A stretch of DNA of 64,000 nucleotides from the NCBI GenBank assembly GCA_016744905.1, contig JADGDM010000003.1, positions 1 through 64,000 on the forward strand, in the 5' to 3' direction. The notes below the pieces were generated by a model, which searched no databases, was not told the origin of the DNA, and worked only from the letters and a program-made list of their open reading frames with translations. Shown here in pieces: positions 42,723-50,760 of the stretch. The stretch's first letter is position 1, and every line of letters starts with the position of its first letter. The DNA comes from Sulfurimonadaceae bacterium (GTDB lineage Bacteria > Campylobacterota > Campylobacteria > Campylobacterales > Sulfurimonadaceae). Both the position numbers and the translations under genes were made by a program.

Positions 42723-43342
42723 TACAAGCCACCCTCATAGAGATACCAATCTGCTTCATAAGAGGGTTCTACTTTTTCACCCAAAACGGCTTCTTGATTT
42801 TTTCTATAAAATTCATGATTTTCTTCATACTTTTGCCAAGAACTTGCTTTTCCTGCACCAATCTCTTTTTGTAATTCAATAAAACCTTCTAAGATAGACT
42901 CTGGACGAGGCATACAACCATTAACGTACATATCTACAGGAAGATAATCTTCTAACTTTTTAATGGTGTTGTACGAATCCCAATACATTCCACCATTGAC
43001 GGTACAAGAGCCCAGAGCTAAGACGTACTTAGGATTTGACATCTGCTCATAAGTACGGATAATTCGACGTAAGGTTTTGTAAGAACAATAACCTGAGACG
43101 ATGATGACATCGGCTTGACGGGGTGTGGCAGCCCCACGAATGCCCAAACGTTCTGCATCATAACGCGAAGTAAAGGTCGGTGGCATCTCAATCGCCCCAC
43201 AGCCTGTTCCATACGCCAAGACAAAGATACTGCGTTTTCTAAACCAATTCATCAAAAAGTCTACACTACTTTGATGTGACGTCTCAGAATTCAAATCACC
43301 CTCTAAAGTTTTCTGTTCTAATAAAAAGCCCTCTTCCATCAT
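42722..43342 (-). CDS. NuoB-like iron-sulfur subunit with shifted cluster ligand
   Basis: 206 residues from ATG 43342, which has GGAG four bases upstream and overlaps the NuoH-like stop (TGATG); a GTG at 43351 is less likely. NuoB normally holds cluster N2 through tandem Cys-Cys plus two later Cys. Here the tandem is GTGCGAIEM, with only one Cys (C48), the usual later Cys are present in LGSCTVNGG (C113) and NGCMPRPE (C143), and a new one appears in VSGYCSYK (C86), where NuoB usually has Gly-Thr/Pro-Val. Four cysteines could still hold a [4Fe-4S] cluster. This is a directly visible difference from complex I and is worth structural comparison. Confidence 0.9.
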   Translation of the reverse strand: MMEEGFLLEQKTLEGDLNSETSHQSSVDFLMNWFRKRSIFVLAYGTGCGAIEMPPTFTSRYDAERLGIRGAATPRQADVIIVSGYCSYKTLRRIIRTYEQMSNPKYVLALGSCTVNGGMYWDSYNTIKKLEDYLPVDMYVNGCMPRPESILEGFIELQKEIGAGKASSWQKYEENHEFYRKNQEAVLGEKVEPSYEADWYLYEGGL

Positions 43343-44229
43343 CAACTCCACGTCGCTAAAATAAGTCCAATAACGGCTATCGTTGTTGGTACTTTCAATA
43401 AAAAATCTATACTCTGAGGTGTTTTAAACCGTCCATAAAGTGAGCCAAATGAAATGACAAAAAGAAAAAGTACAAAGGTTTTCAAAAGTAGTTCTAAAAA
43501 TCCCTGCGCACCTCCAAGAAAAAGGTTCACCATCAAAACCAATTTTGCAAAGGTATAAATAGCACTTTGACTCATCAAAAGTGCTAAAAACTTTCCACTA
43601 AACTCAGAAGCAGGCCCTGAATACACCTCAACTGGCGCGCCAACTACATCAAAAGGAGACTGACCCATCATCCCGATAAACGAAAAGAGCGCACCTATAA
43701 AAAGTAGTGGATAAGCAAGTGCATACATGGTGCTTTGATGCGCTGCTATTTCCGATATATCCGCACTTCCACTTAAGCTCATAATCGCAATAACTGCGAT
43801 ATAAAAAGGGAGTTCCAATGCAAAGAGACGACTCAAACCACGCGTAACCCCCATCGCTCCAAAAGGATTTCCTCCGGTTCCAACACCTAAGGCATTACCC
43901 AAAGGTCCGAGAACTAAAAGATAGAGCACTACAAAAAGATTGCCATAACTACTAAGACCCGAAAAGTTGGTAGTCTCTTTAAAAAATGGGATAAAAAAGA
44001 GGGTGGTAATCGCCCCACTCATCATAATAATCGGTCCAAGATAAAACATCCAACCGTGAGAAGTACTCTCTTCTTTTAAAAAAAATTTAATAGAGTCAAA
44101 AAATGACTGCCATAGCGGTGGACCAAAACGACGTTGAAAGCGCGCCGTGATGTTTCGGTAAAGTCCATAATATAAAAAACCAACTCCATAAGCGACAAGA
44201 AGCATCAGCAGTAATTCAAGTAGTATCAT
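43342..44229 (-). CDS. NuoH-like membrane subunit (MbsM-type)
   Basis: 295 residues from ATG 44229, which overlaps the upstream stop as ATGA and has GGGGGAG upstream; the ATG at 44244 is inside the previous gene. About eight membrane helices. NuoH features include ITARFQRRFGPPLWQSFFDSIKFFLKEE and the acidic SPFDVVGAPVEVYSGPASEFSG loop, which lines the quinone or substrate cavity entrance and links the hydrophilic arm to the proton/sodium pumping subunits. It lies between the MnhD-like and NuoB-like genes, an order shared with group 4 hydrogenase-like operons. Confidence 0.9.
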   Translation of the reverse strand: MILLELLLMLLVAYGVGFLYYGLYRNITARFQRRFGPPLWQSFFDSIKFFLKEESTSHGWMFYLGPIIMMSGAITTLFFIPFFKETTNFSGLSSYGNLFVVLYLLVLGPLGNALGVGTGGNPFGAMGVTRGLSRLFALELPFYIAVIAIMSLSGSADISEIAAHQSTMYALAYPLLFIGALFSFIGMMGQSPFDVVGAPVEVYSGPASEFSGKFLALLMSQSAIYTFAKLVLMVNLFLGGAQGFLELLLKTFVLFLFVISFGSLYGRFKTPQSIDFLLKVPTTIAVIGLILATWS

Positions 44230-45878
44230 CTTAGACTCCCCCATAGTAAGAGTAGTAAAAAGAGTATGGCAATATTAAAATTCACACTCAATTTTCCACT
44301 ATAGATTTTTCTAAACAGTTCTGCAAACGAGAGGGTCTGTTTTCCTAGGTACTCATAAAAATGACTGCTTGAGTTTTTAATGATAGCGCGCAAGATACCT
44401 ACTCGTGCGAGTTCTTTACCCATACTGTATCCATAATGAAGATGTGTTGATTCATCAGGTTCTTCCCCGCAGTAAGCAATATCAAAACGATTCTTAGCCT
44501 CTTTTGCTTTCGAACGTGTAGAGACGAAAAATATCACTACAAGAACAAAGATAGTCCCAAAAGCGCTCATAACAATCAAGCCATTGAATTGAGCAAAGGC
44601 ACTGATCAGTTCACCTGCATGGGTAAAAGAGAGTGTTGTAAGACTTGATTCTAGCAATATTTCATTGATATAGGGAACAATCAGTGCAGGAAAAGTACCC
44701 AGAGTAATCAGGATAAAGGCCAACAAATACTGAGGAAGTAAAAAAGAGAGAGATACCTCTTTAGCGCTTTCAAGTTTTTTATGACTTGGATGACCTAAAT
44801 AGACACCATAAATTAGTTTATAGATATAAAGGAAAGCACTTGCACTAGAAAACATAACTCCAGAGAGAAGAAGTAAGTACTTCGTATCCAGTAGCGCGCT
44901 ATAAATTAAAAACTTAGAGGAGAATCCCCCTAATGGTGGCATACCAGCGAGCACAATAATACCAATCAATAAAAGCACAAAAGATTGTGGCATCTTATAA
45001 ATAAGTCCACCCAATTGACTAAACTTATCACGTCCTGTCATATAGATAACACCCGCAATATTAATAAAAAGAAGTAGTTTAACAGCGGTATGAATTAAAG
45101 AGTGATACAGCGCGCCAGACATCCCATCAGCAACACCTAAAACCGTCACAATATAACCCAACTGCGCTATCGAAGAGTACGCCAATACTCGTTTAACACT
45201 GTCTTCTTGTATCGCTTTAAATGTCGCTATTATAGATGTCATCACACCGATAATGGCTAAAGCCAACATAGGTTGAGTTACTTTTACTACTAAGATTATC
45301 AGTGCATACACACCCATTTTTGAAAGGACTGCTGAGAGAAATGCGGTAAAGATATCGTGTGCTTCTTCATACGCATCTACCAACCAATAGTGAAATCCAA
45401 TCACACCCAATTTTACAAAGATGGCAAATAAGATGAGTACCAAGAAAAACACTCCTTGAAACTCACCCATTAACTCAAAACTTTCACGTGCATCACTGTA
45501 TAAAAAACTCTGCTGTGTTGAGTAGATCATCAAAATAGCGATAAAAAGAGCCAGTGCGCTGGACATAGCAAAAATGATGTACTTATGTAAGGTCTTTTGA
45601 CTCACAGAAAAAGAGAGCAGAAAATAGGTCGTGATACTCATCACCTCCCAGCCAATAAAAAAAAGTAGATAATCAGCAGCGTAGACTATCAAAAATAGTG
45701 AGGTACTTAAAAGTGCACTCAGTGCATAAAAACTTTTTGGTAGTGCGTAGTTTTTCACTAAAAAAAGAAGTGTGCCCATTGATAGTAAAATCAAAACCGC
45801 AAAGAAATTTGCCAAATGGCTCATCTCTAAAGCTAAGACTATATGACCCAGTGCGTAATTAGAAAGGTTAATCATCAT
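44226..45878 (-). CDS. MnhD/NuoL-like antiporter subunit, second copy (MbsH'-type)
   Basis: 550 residues, about 14 helices. Proton-channel landmarks: Glu in FIGWEVMSITTY (TM5), Lys in SVKRVLAYSSIAQLGYI and in LVDAYEEAHDIFTAFLSAVLSKMG (TM7-TM8 region), and HTAVKLLLFINIAGVIY. The C-terminal about 100 residues carry a soluble linker and a final helix, longer than the first copy. Two MnhD-type subunits in one complex are a feature I associate with MBS, not with MBH hydrogenases. ATGA overlap with the first copy. Confidence 0.88.
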   Translation of the reverse strand: MMINLSNYALGHIVLALEMSHLANFFAVLILLSMGTLLFLVKNYALPKSFYALSALLSTSLFLIVYAADYLLFFIGWEVMSITTYFLLSFSVSQKTLHKYIIFAMSSALALFIAILMIYSTQQSFLYSDARESFELMGEFQGVFFLVLILFAIFVKLGVIGFHYWLVDAYEEAHDIFTAFLSAVLSKMGVYALIILVVKVTQPMLALAIIGVMTSIIATFKAIQEDSVKRVLAYSSIAQLGYIVTVLGVADGMSGALYHSLIHTAVKLLLFINIAGVIYMTGRDKFSQLGGLIYKMPQSFVLLLIGIIVLAGMPPLGGFSSKFLIYSALLDTKYLLLLSGVMFSSASAFLYIYKLIYGVYLGHPSHKKLESAKEVSLSFLLPQYLLAFILITLGTFPALIVPYINEILLESSLTTLSFTHAGELISAFAQFNGLIVMSAFGTIFVLVVIFFVSTRSKAKEAKNRFDIAYCGEEPDESTHLHYGYSMGKELARVGILRAIIKNSSSHFYEYLGKQTLSFAELFRKIYSGKLSVNFNIAILFLLLLLWGSLR

Positions 45879-47299
45879 GAAACACCTCCTAACATCAATT
45901 TGGAGGCTTCAAATAGATACTCTGAGAGTAGAAATGGTGCCATACCAATGATGAGTAAAAGTAGTGAGAGAAAAGCTAAAATAGTTTTATGTGCCCAAGT
46001 CACTTTAAGTACATCTCTTCTCTTATCTGACGTGAACATATATCCTGCTAATTTAAAATAATACACTGCTTCAATCAATGAGGCAAGAATAATCATCATA
46101 ATAATCGGAAGCATTCCTTCTAATGCCAAACTTTTTAACACCAATAACTTACCAACAAAACCAGCAAAAAGTGGAATCCCTAAAAGGGACAGCATAGAGA
46201 TCAATAATATCACTCTTAAAAAAGGAGAGTTTAGAGATTTCAATGTTTCACTCTCCATACTTTCATGCTCTTTTTCTATCAAGGCCAGGGCGAAAAAGAT
46301 ACCCATCTTAGCAACTGAGTGTGCTAAAACTATAAAAAGTGCCGCTTGAATGGCCTGTGTATTTTGCAAGGCAAAGGCGGTAAAAACGAGTGCGACTTGC
46401 CCCAGAGAGGAGTAGGCAAAAAGACGTTTTAAATGACTCTGACGCAATCCAGCTACTTCTGCCGCCAACATACTAAATGCACCCAGATAAATTAGAAAGA
46501 GTGAAAATTCACCGTGGGGTAAAAAGAGATATAAAAGATGAAAAAATACAAAAAGATATGCTTTAACGACAATGGCACTAAAAAGTGCATTCACAAGGGT
46601 AGAAGAGCCTTGATAGACATCACTCACCCAAAAGTTAAGAGGGAAAATCTCCACCTTAAATCCAAAACCAATCAATAAAAGAATGGAGATAAGCAGTTTA
46701 ATTTGAAAAGGAAGCAGTTCAAAGTGTTGGGCAATGATGCCTAAGTTTAATGAACCAATATAGATGTAGATAAGCACAATAGCAAAGATTAGAAATATCG
46801 AGGCAACGGCCCCAGTTATAAGGTATTTGATACCGGCTTCCAGCGCGCTACTACTCTTCTCATAAGCGGAGAGTATATACGCAGAGATTCCCGCTATCTC
46901 AAAAAAGACATAGATATTAAAAATATCTGAACTGAGAACCAAACCTATACTGGCCGCTAAAAGCATATTTATAAGTATAAAGAACTTACTTTCATCTCGG
47001 TAAGGTTTTTCACTGCGATAACTCAGATAGTACAATGAAAAAAGTGTCATCACTGAGGTAAACAGGAGTACAAAGAGTAAAGACACTTTAGTAACAACAA
47101 AAGAAATTCCTAAAGGCGGTGCAATAGAGATAAGCTCAATACTAAAACCTTCATTTAATAATAAATCAAATCCAAGATAAAGTAAAAATAGTTGCATTAA
47201 TGTCGAAACATACGCCACTGCATTTTTTCCAAAATATCCAAGGATAGGGGTAGAAAATCCAAATAGTAGAGGTAATGCTACAAATAATACGCTACTCAT
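45875..47299 (-). CDS. mnhD: MnhD-like antiporter subunit, first copy (MbsH-type)
   Basis: 474 residues and about 14 helices, the usual MrpD/MnhD size. Landmarks are Glu in YVFFEIAGISAY (TM5), GFGFKVEIFPLNFWVSDVYQGSSTLVNALFSAIVVKA (key TM7-TM8 Lys), and QSHLKRLFAYSSLGQVALVF. These polar residues form the ion-translocating half-channels in Mrp and complex I pumps. It follows mnhC by a one-base TAATG overlap. Homologous to the next gene downstream, so the operon carries two non-identical pump modules. Confidence 0.9.
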   Translation of the reverse strand: MSSVLFVALPLLFGFSTPILGYFGKNAVAYVSTLMQLFLLYLGFDLLLNEGFSIELISIAPPLGISFVVTKVSLLFVLLFTSVMTLFSLYYLSYRSEKPYRDESKFFILINMLLAASIGLVLSSDIFNIYVFFEIAGISAYILSAYEKSSSALEAGIKYLITGAVASIFLIFAIVLIYIYIGSLNLGIIAQHFELLPFQIKLLISILLLIGFGFKVEIFPLNFWVSDVYQGSSTLVNALFSAIVVKAYLFVFFHLLYLFLPHGEFSLFLIYLGAFSMLAAEVAGLRQSHLKRLFAYSSLGQVALVFTAFALQNTQAIQAALFIVLAHSVAKMGIFFALALIEKEHESMESETLKSLNSPFLRVILLISMLSLLGIPLFAGFVGKLLVLKSLALEGMLPIIMMIILASLIEAVYYFKLAGYMFTSDKRRDVLKVTWAHKTILAFLSLLLLIIGMAPFLLSEYLFEASKLMLGGVS

Positions 47300-47673
47300 T
47301 AGTGCCTCATTTCATTCATCGTATCGATATTTGTTTTGCCACTTAGCTTATAGTACTCAATAGCAAAACTCACGCCCAAGGCAAACACAGCCATTGCGAT
47401 AACAATCGCCGTCAATATCATCGCATGAGGGATAGGGTCATTGAATTTACTTGTGTCATCAGCAACTTTCATAATGGGGGCTATGGCATCTAGCTTAAAA
47501 AGTGAGCCTATAAAAAATAGATACACAGCGGTCTCCATAATAGCAATACTCATAAATATTTTGATGATATGTTTTTGTGTTAAAAGACCAAAAAGTCCTA
47601 CAAAGAAAAGTAACATAGAACCAATAATGACTATAATATTTATCACTTCAGGACTGTTAAAAAACTCAAACAT
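47299..47673 (-). CDS. mnhC: MnhC/NuoK-like subunit
   Basis: 124 residues from ATG 47673, with AAGGAG five to seven bases upstream; the longer frame to 47718 lies within the mnhB gene. Three membrane helices. Family landmarks are GLFGLLTQKHIIKIFMSIAIMETAVYLFFI, with conserved Glu in METAVYLF, and DPIPHAMILTAIVIAMAVFALGVSFA. MnhC corresponds to NuoK and MbsG and forms part of the ion path next to MnhD. Overlaps mnhB by eight bases and mnhD by one. Confidence 0.9.
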   Translation of the reverse strand: MFEFFNSPEVINIIVIIGSMLLFFVGLFGLLTQKHIIKIFMSIAIMETAVYLFFIGSLFKLDAIAPIMKVADDTSKFNDPIPHAMILTAIVIAMAVFALGVSFAIEYYKLSGKTNIDTMNEMRH

Positions 47674-48373
47674 CATCACTCCTTTTAAGGAGATTTTGAA
47701 CAATAAAGCCCATCTCACTGCCCACTTTTATTCCAACAATAATATAGACAATAGGGATAATCCCACCGCTTAAAAGCAGACCAAAATCAGCGATATTGGG
47801 TGAGAGAAAATTAAATAAAAAAACATCAGACAGTAACAGCCCCATCAAGCCAATCAAAACATAACTGACCCCCGCTAAAGTTTCGAGCGCGCTGATGACT
47901 GCGTGTGGAACTTCTAAGTCTTTGTTTGAGATAAGAAGAAGTAACACAGCACTGGCAACAAGCACTCCTCCTTGAAATCCTCCACCTGGACTTAGATGAC
48001 CGTAAATCATCACATAGAGTCCAAAAATAATAATAATAGGAAAAAGCAGTTTAGACGCACTTTGAAGCATAAAATTGCTCTGTACCTTAATGGTACACTC
48101 TGTATTGCGCTCCAACATCAGACCTACACCCAGTGAGGCGATAAAAAGTACCGCTATCTCACCGAGGGTATCAAAACCACGAAAATAGACCACCACAGTC
48201 GTAACAACATTTGCCACACCTTCACTGCTGTTTAGTTTTAATAAACCATCACCAGCGCGCTCGATATTTGTAGCTACATTTTGAAGTAAAATATTAATGA
48301 AACTGAGTATCAACAGTGCGCTGAGTGTAAAACCACTGAGTGTTAAAGTACTCAAAGAGCGTTTGATACTCAT
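47666..48373 (-). CDS. mnhB: Fused MrpA-C-terminal (MbsE-like) and MnhB (MbsF-like) subunit
   Basis: 235 residues. The first about 90 residues carry the MrpA C-terminal/MbhE signature VVTTVVVYFRGFDTLGEIAVLF, and residues about 95-235 are MnhB with YGHLSPGGGFQGGVLVASA and the C-terminal GGIIPIVYIIVGIKVGSE. In MBH and MBS of archaea these are separate genes as I recall, so here they are joined. Seven or so helices. MnhB helps form the membrane ion pathway. Overlaps the DUF4040 gene by four bases and mnhC by eight. Confidence 0.85.
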   Translation of the reverse strand: MSIKRSLSTLTLSGFTLSALLILSFINILLQNVATNIERAGDGLLKLNSSEGVANVVTTVVVYFRGFDTLGEIAVLFIASLGVGLMLERNTECTIKVQSNFMLQSASKLLFPIIIIFGLYVMIYGHLSPGGGFQGGVLVASAVLLLLISNKDLEVPHAVISALETLAGVSYVLIGLMGLLLSDVFLFNFLSPNIADFGLLLSGGIIPIVYIIVGIKVGSEMGFIVQNLLKRSDDV

Positions 48374-48609
48374 GCCTTCTCTCCTAAGTGTTTCAGTGCC
48401 ATCAAAAAGATCAATGAGCTGATCCCTGAGCCGATAACCGCTTCAGTAAGGGCTACATCAGGCGCTTTAAAAACAAAGAAAAGGACAACACTGCCCAACC
48501 CCACACCCATAAATAAAATAATAGAGTGCGAAACTCTTTTCTCAATAACCGCACTAAAAGCGATAATAATAACAGTGATAAAAGTCCCTAAAATAATAAG
48601 ACCAATCAT
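48370..48609 (-). CDS. DUF4040 (MrpA C-terminal/MbhD-like) subunit
   Basis: 79 residues, three short helices. The family landmark is VFKAPDVALTEAVIGSG, found near the C-terminus of MrpA and as a separate small subunit (MbhD, MbsD) in membrane-bound hydrogenase-type complexes. The conserved Asp and Glu in this motif are thought to belong to the ion path. Overlaps mnhG and mnhB-like genes by four bases each, so it is certainly translated as part of the operon. Confidence 0.88.
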   Translation of the reverse strand: MIGLIILGTFITVIIIAFSAVIEKRVSHSIILFMGVGLGSVVLFFVFKAPDVALTEAVIGSGISSLIFLMALKHLGEKA

Positions 48610-48911
48610 CTGATATCCTTATCTAAATCATCAACTTCTAATCTCGCCCCATCGGTATGTGCAGCGCGTGCGATAACCGAAGAGGAGAGTGGATTGGTCA
48701 TAAATATAAAAATAGTTAATAAAATAAGTTCGGCACTCCATGAAGGTTGTAAAACTATGGCCCCTAAAACAACAAAAAATGTGCCCATGGTAGTTGCCTT
48801 TGTTCCTATATGCATGCGCGTGTAAAGCTCAGGCATTCGAAGTAAACCAATGGCTGAAATTAAAAAAGAGAGCACCCCAATCAAAATAAAAAAATATGCC
48901 AATATTTCCAT
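48606..48911 (-). CDS. mnhG: MnhG/MrpG-type subunit
   Basis: 101 residues with three helices. MnhG landmarks are SAIGLLRMPELYTRMHIGTKATTMGT and a following hydrophobic stretch (LILLTIFIFMTNPLSSSVIARAAH). It corresponds to MrpG and MbsC. Overlaps the DUF4040 gene by four bases and starts one base after the mnhF stop. Confidence 0.9.
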   Translation of the reverse strand: MEILAYFFILIGVLSFLISAIGLLRMPELYTRMHIGTKATTMGTFFVVLGAIVLQPSWSAELILLTIFIFMTNPLSSSVIARAAHTDGARLEVDDLDKDIR

Positions 48912-48912
48912 C

Positions 48913-49161
48913 TTAGAGTCCTTTCTCTATATAACGACCAAAGAGTGTACTACCAAGAAAACCTATTAGACCAAAGACCAAGGCGATATCAAGATAATAA
49001 CTTTGTTCAAAATGAAGTGCTAGAAGAATAAGTAGTGAAACACCCATGATGCTTAATACATCAAAAGCAAGCACACGATCACTTAAAGTAGGCCCTTTTA
49101 AAAAGCGCAATAGTGTTATTAACATTGATAGAAGTAAGATTATTGTTACGGTTTCAAACAT
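48913..49161 (-). CDS. mnhF: MnhF/MrpF-type subunit, first gene of MBS-like operon
   Basis: 82 residues, three helices. Landmarks are LLRFLKGPTLSDRVLAFDVLS and YYLDIALVFGLIGFLGSTLFGRYIEKG, matching MnhF. It is the first gene of the 13-gene operon, following an 84-base gap after the desaturase gene at 49246. That gap is AT-rich and must hold the promoter; I see no convincing -35, and a weak AT hairpin at 49207-49220 (CTTTA/TAAAG) could terminate the desaturase transcript. Confidence 0.9.
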   Translation of the reverse strand: MFETVTIILLLSMLITLLRFLKGPTLSDRVLAFDVLSIMGVSLLILLALHFEQSYYLDIALVFGLIGFLGSTLFGRYIEKGL

Positions 49162-49245
49162 ACTAAAGTATGACGAAATAGTCCTTAAAGTACAAGGAAA
49201 AAGAAGCTTTATTTTTAAAGATTACAAGAAGAGAACAGAGGGGAA

Positions 49246-50655
49246 TTAAATCCCATCTACTCTAAGAAGTTTGGTTTTACCGACCATAAGATCAACCGTC
49301 ATCAAGGCACGTTTAAAAACACTTTCTTGACGATATTCTAAATTGTGTTTTGCACAAACTTCTTTAACAAGCGGTTGCATTTTTTGATAATAACTTTGTG
49401 GGATATTAGGAAAAAGATGATGCTCAATTTGGTAGTTTAAAAAACCTTGAGAAAAATCAATCAAGTCTGTACCCGTGTGATAATTTACTGAACCCATAAT
49501 CTGACGTAAGTAAAACTCACCTTGAGATTTATGTGGTTCTGAGAACATATAGATATCTTCCGCAGAGTGATTTGGAACAATCACCATAAATGAGTGAAAG
49601 TTTGCCACTGCTTCTGCTAAAATCATAATCAATAGCGCTGAGAAAAATGCAGTACTACCTAATGGTAAAAATAGTGCAGGAATTAAAAGAAATTTACTTG
49701 CCGCATATGGAAGGTAATACTCTTTCCATAACAACTCACCATTAGGTGAGAATGGGCTTAGGTCATAATCTTTATTTTCAGGTTCACCACGTTTACGACG
49801 CTCTTTATTTTCTAAGATACGTAGTGTATTTGGTGCGTAGTACGTAAACTTCCATGTCATTGAGAAACCATATACAAAGACACGTCTTAACCACATTGGT
49901 GTTTTCGACTGAATCAACCATTGCATATTACGCTCAACATTATCTGGATCTTCATCTTCACCTAAATGGTAGTGGTGCATAATATTATGCTCATATTCCC
50001 ATGCTTCTGGTTTGATCCAGTCATTCCAATGGAGGTAACGTTTCCATCCACGAGCATAACCATTTTTAGTGTAGTGTTTAGGGATACCTGGTACTTTGTC
50101 ATAAGCACCGTGCATGATAGGATGGGTAACATTGGCCCAGCGCGCTGTGTTACCAATACCCATAGAGACCGCAGCCAATCCAGCAATAAGCCAGAAAGCG
50201 AAACCACTTAATCCAACAGAAAGCTCAAGTGAAATAGCCACGTACATAAGGAAGAAGCCGCCAAAGGTAAAGGCTCTACCCCAACGTTCAAGTTTTAGTA
50301 GATGTTGATAATCTTCTTCACCAACTTTTCCTACTTTCTTCTTGATTGCTTCGATATCACGTTGCAGTTCATCTTTATCAATATCTTCATAAGATGCATA
50401 TTTACTGTTCTTTTTACTTTTTACTTTTTCTTTGTCTGAAATGCCCGCTGATTCTTCAACCTTAGCCGCTTCAGCTTCAATGTTTTCAATTGAATCTCCA
50501 GAGTTAGACATACGTTCGCCCTCTTTAATTCGACCGAGTCTTTCCAACTCAGCGCGTTCTTCTTCTAAAGCGACCATTGCTGGATCTAGTACTTCTTCTA
50601 TATCACCATCATCTTTTGCAATGGCTGTCTCTTCATTTGTTTTGTCTATTTTCAA
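49246..50655 (-). CDS. Membrane fatty-acid desaturase with charged N-terminal extension
   Basis: 469 residues. Histidine boxes are HPIMH (HxxxH), HNIMHHYH (HxxHH) and QIEHHLFP (QxxHH); the last is the front-end type in which Gln replaces the first His. Additional conserved sequence is NFHSFMVIVPNHSAEDIYMF. Such enzymes insert double bonds into acyl chains with O2 and reductant. The first about 115 residues are a hydrophilic, Glu/Lys-rich region without cytochrome b5 or ferredoxin motifs, an unusual extension of unknown role. The palindrome at 50674-50699 lies just upstream. Confidence 0.87.
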   Translation of the reverse strand: MKIDKTNEETAIAKDDGDIEEVLDPAMVALEEERAELERLGRIKEGERMSNSGDSIENIEAEAAKVEESAGISDKEKVKSKKNSKYASYEDIDKDELQRDIEAIKKKVGKVGEEDYQHLLKLERWGRAFTFGGFFLMYVAISLELSVGLSGFAFWLIAGLAAVSMGIGNTARWANVTHPIMHGAYDKVPGIPKHYTKNGYARGWKRYLHWNDWIKPEAWEYEHNIMHHYHLGEDEDPDNVERNMQWLIQSKTPMWLRRVFVYGFSMTWKFTYYAPNTLRILENKERRKRGEPENKDYDLSPFSPNGELLWKEYYLPYAASKFLLIPALFLPLGSTAFFSALLIMILAEAVANFHSFMVIVPNHSAEDIYMFSEPHKSQGEFYLRQIMGSVNYHTGTDLIDFSQGFLNYQIEHHLFPNIPQSYYQKMQPLVKEVCAKHNLEYRQESVFKRALMTVDLMVGKTKLLRVDGI

Positions 50656-50673
50656 AACGTCCCCTATATCTTA

Positions 50674-50699
50674 ACTATAATTATTCATTGAATTATAGT
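50674..50699. promoter_or_regulatory. Palindrome upstream of the 49246 desaturase
   Basis: Perfect nine-base arms ACTATAATT / AATTATAGT around ATTCATTG; the centre itself is the palindrome ATTCA-T-TGAAT. It begins 19 bases before the ATG at 50655 and includes TATAAT-like sequence on both strands, so an operator overlapping the promoter is likely. The TTCA/TGAA core recurs upstream of the TetR gene. Confidence 0.5.
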
Positions 50700-50760
50700 C
50701 AAAATAGCTTTGAGTTCGTATTGATATTGGTTAACTCTTGAGACAAAGATTTAAATACTA

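Noticed and set aside
40173-49161. Ordinary NADH:quinone oxidoreductase (complex I) or a pure Mrp antiporter
   Set aside because: NuoE, F, G, A, J are missing and the catalytic subunit has a CxxC motif, which excludes complex I. The Nuo-like hydrophilic subunits exclude a pure Mrp antiporter.
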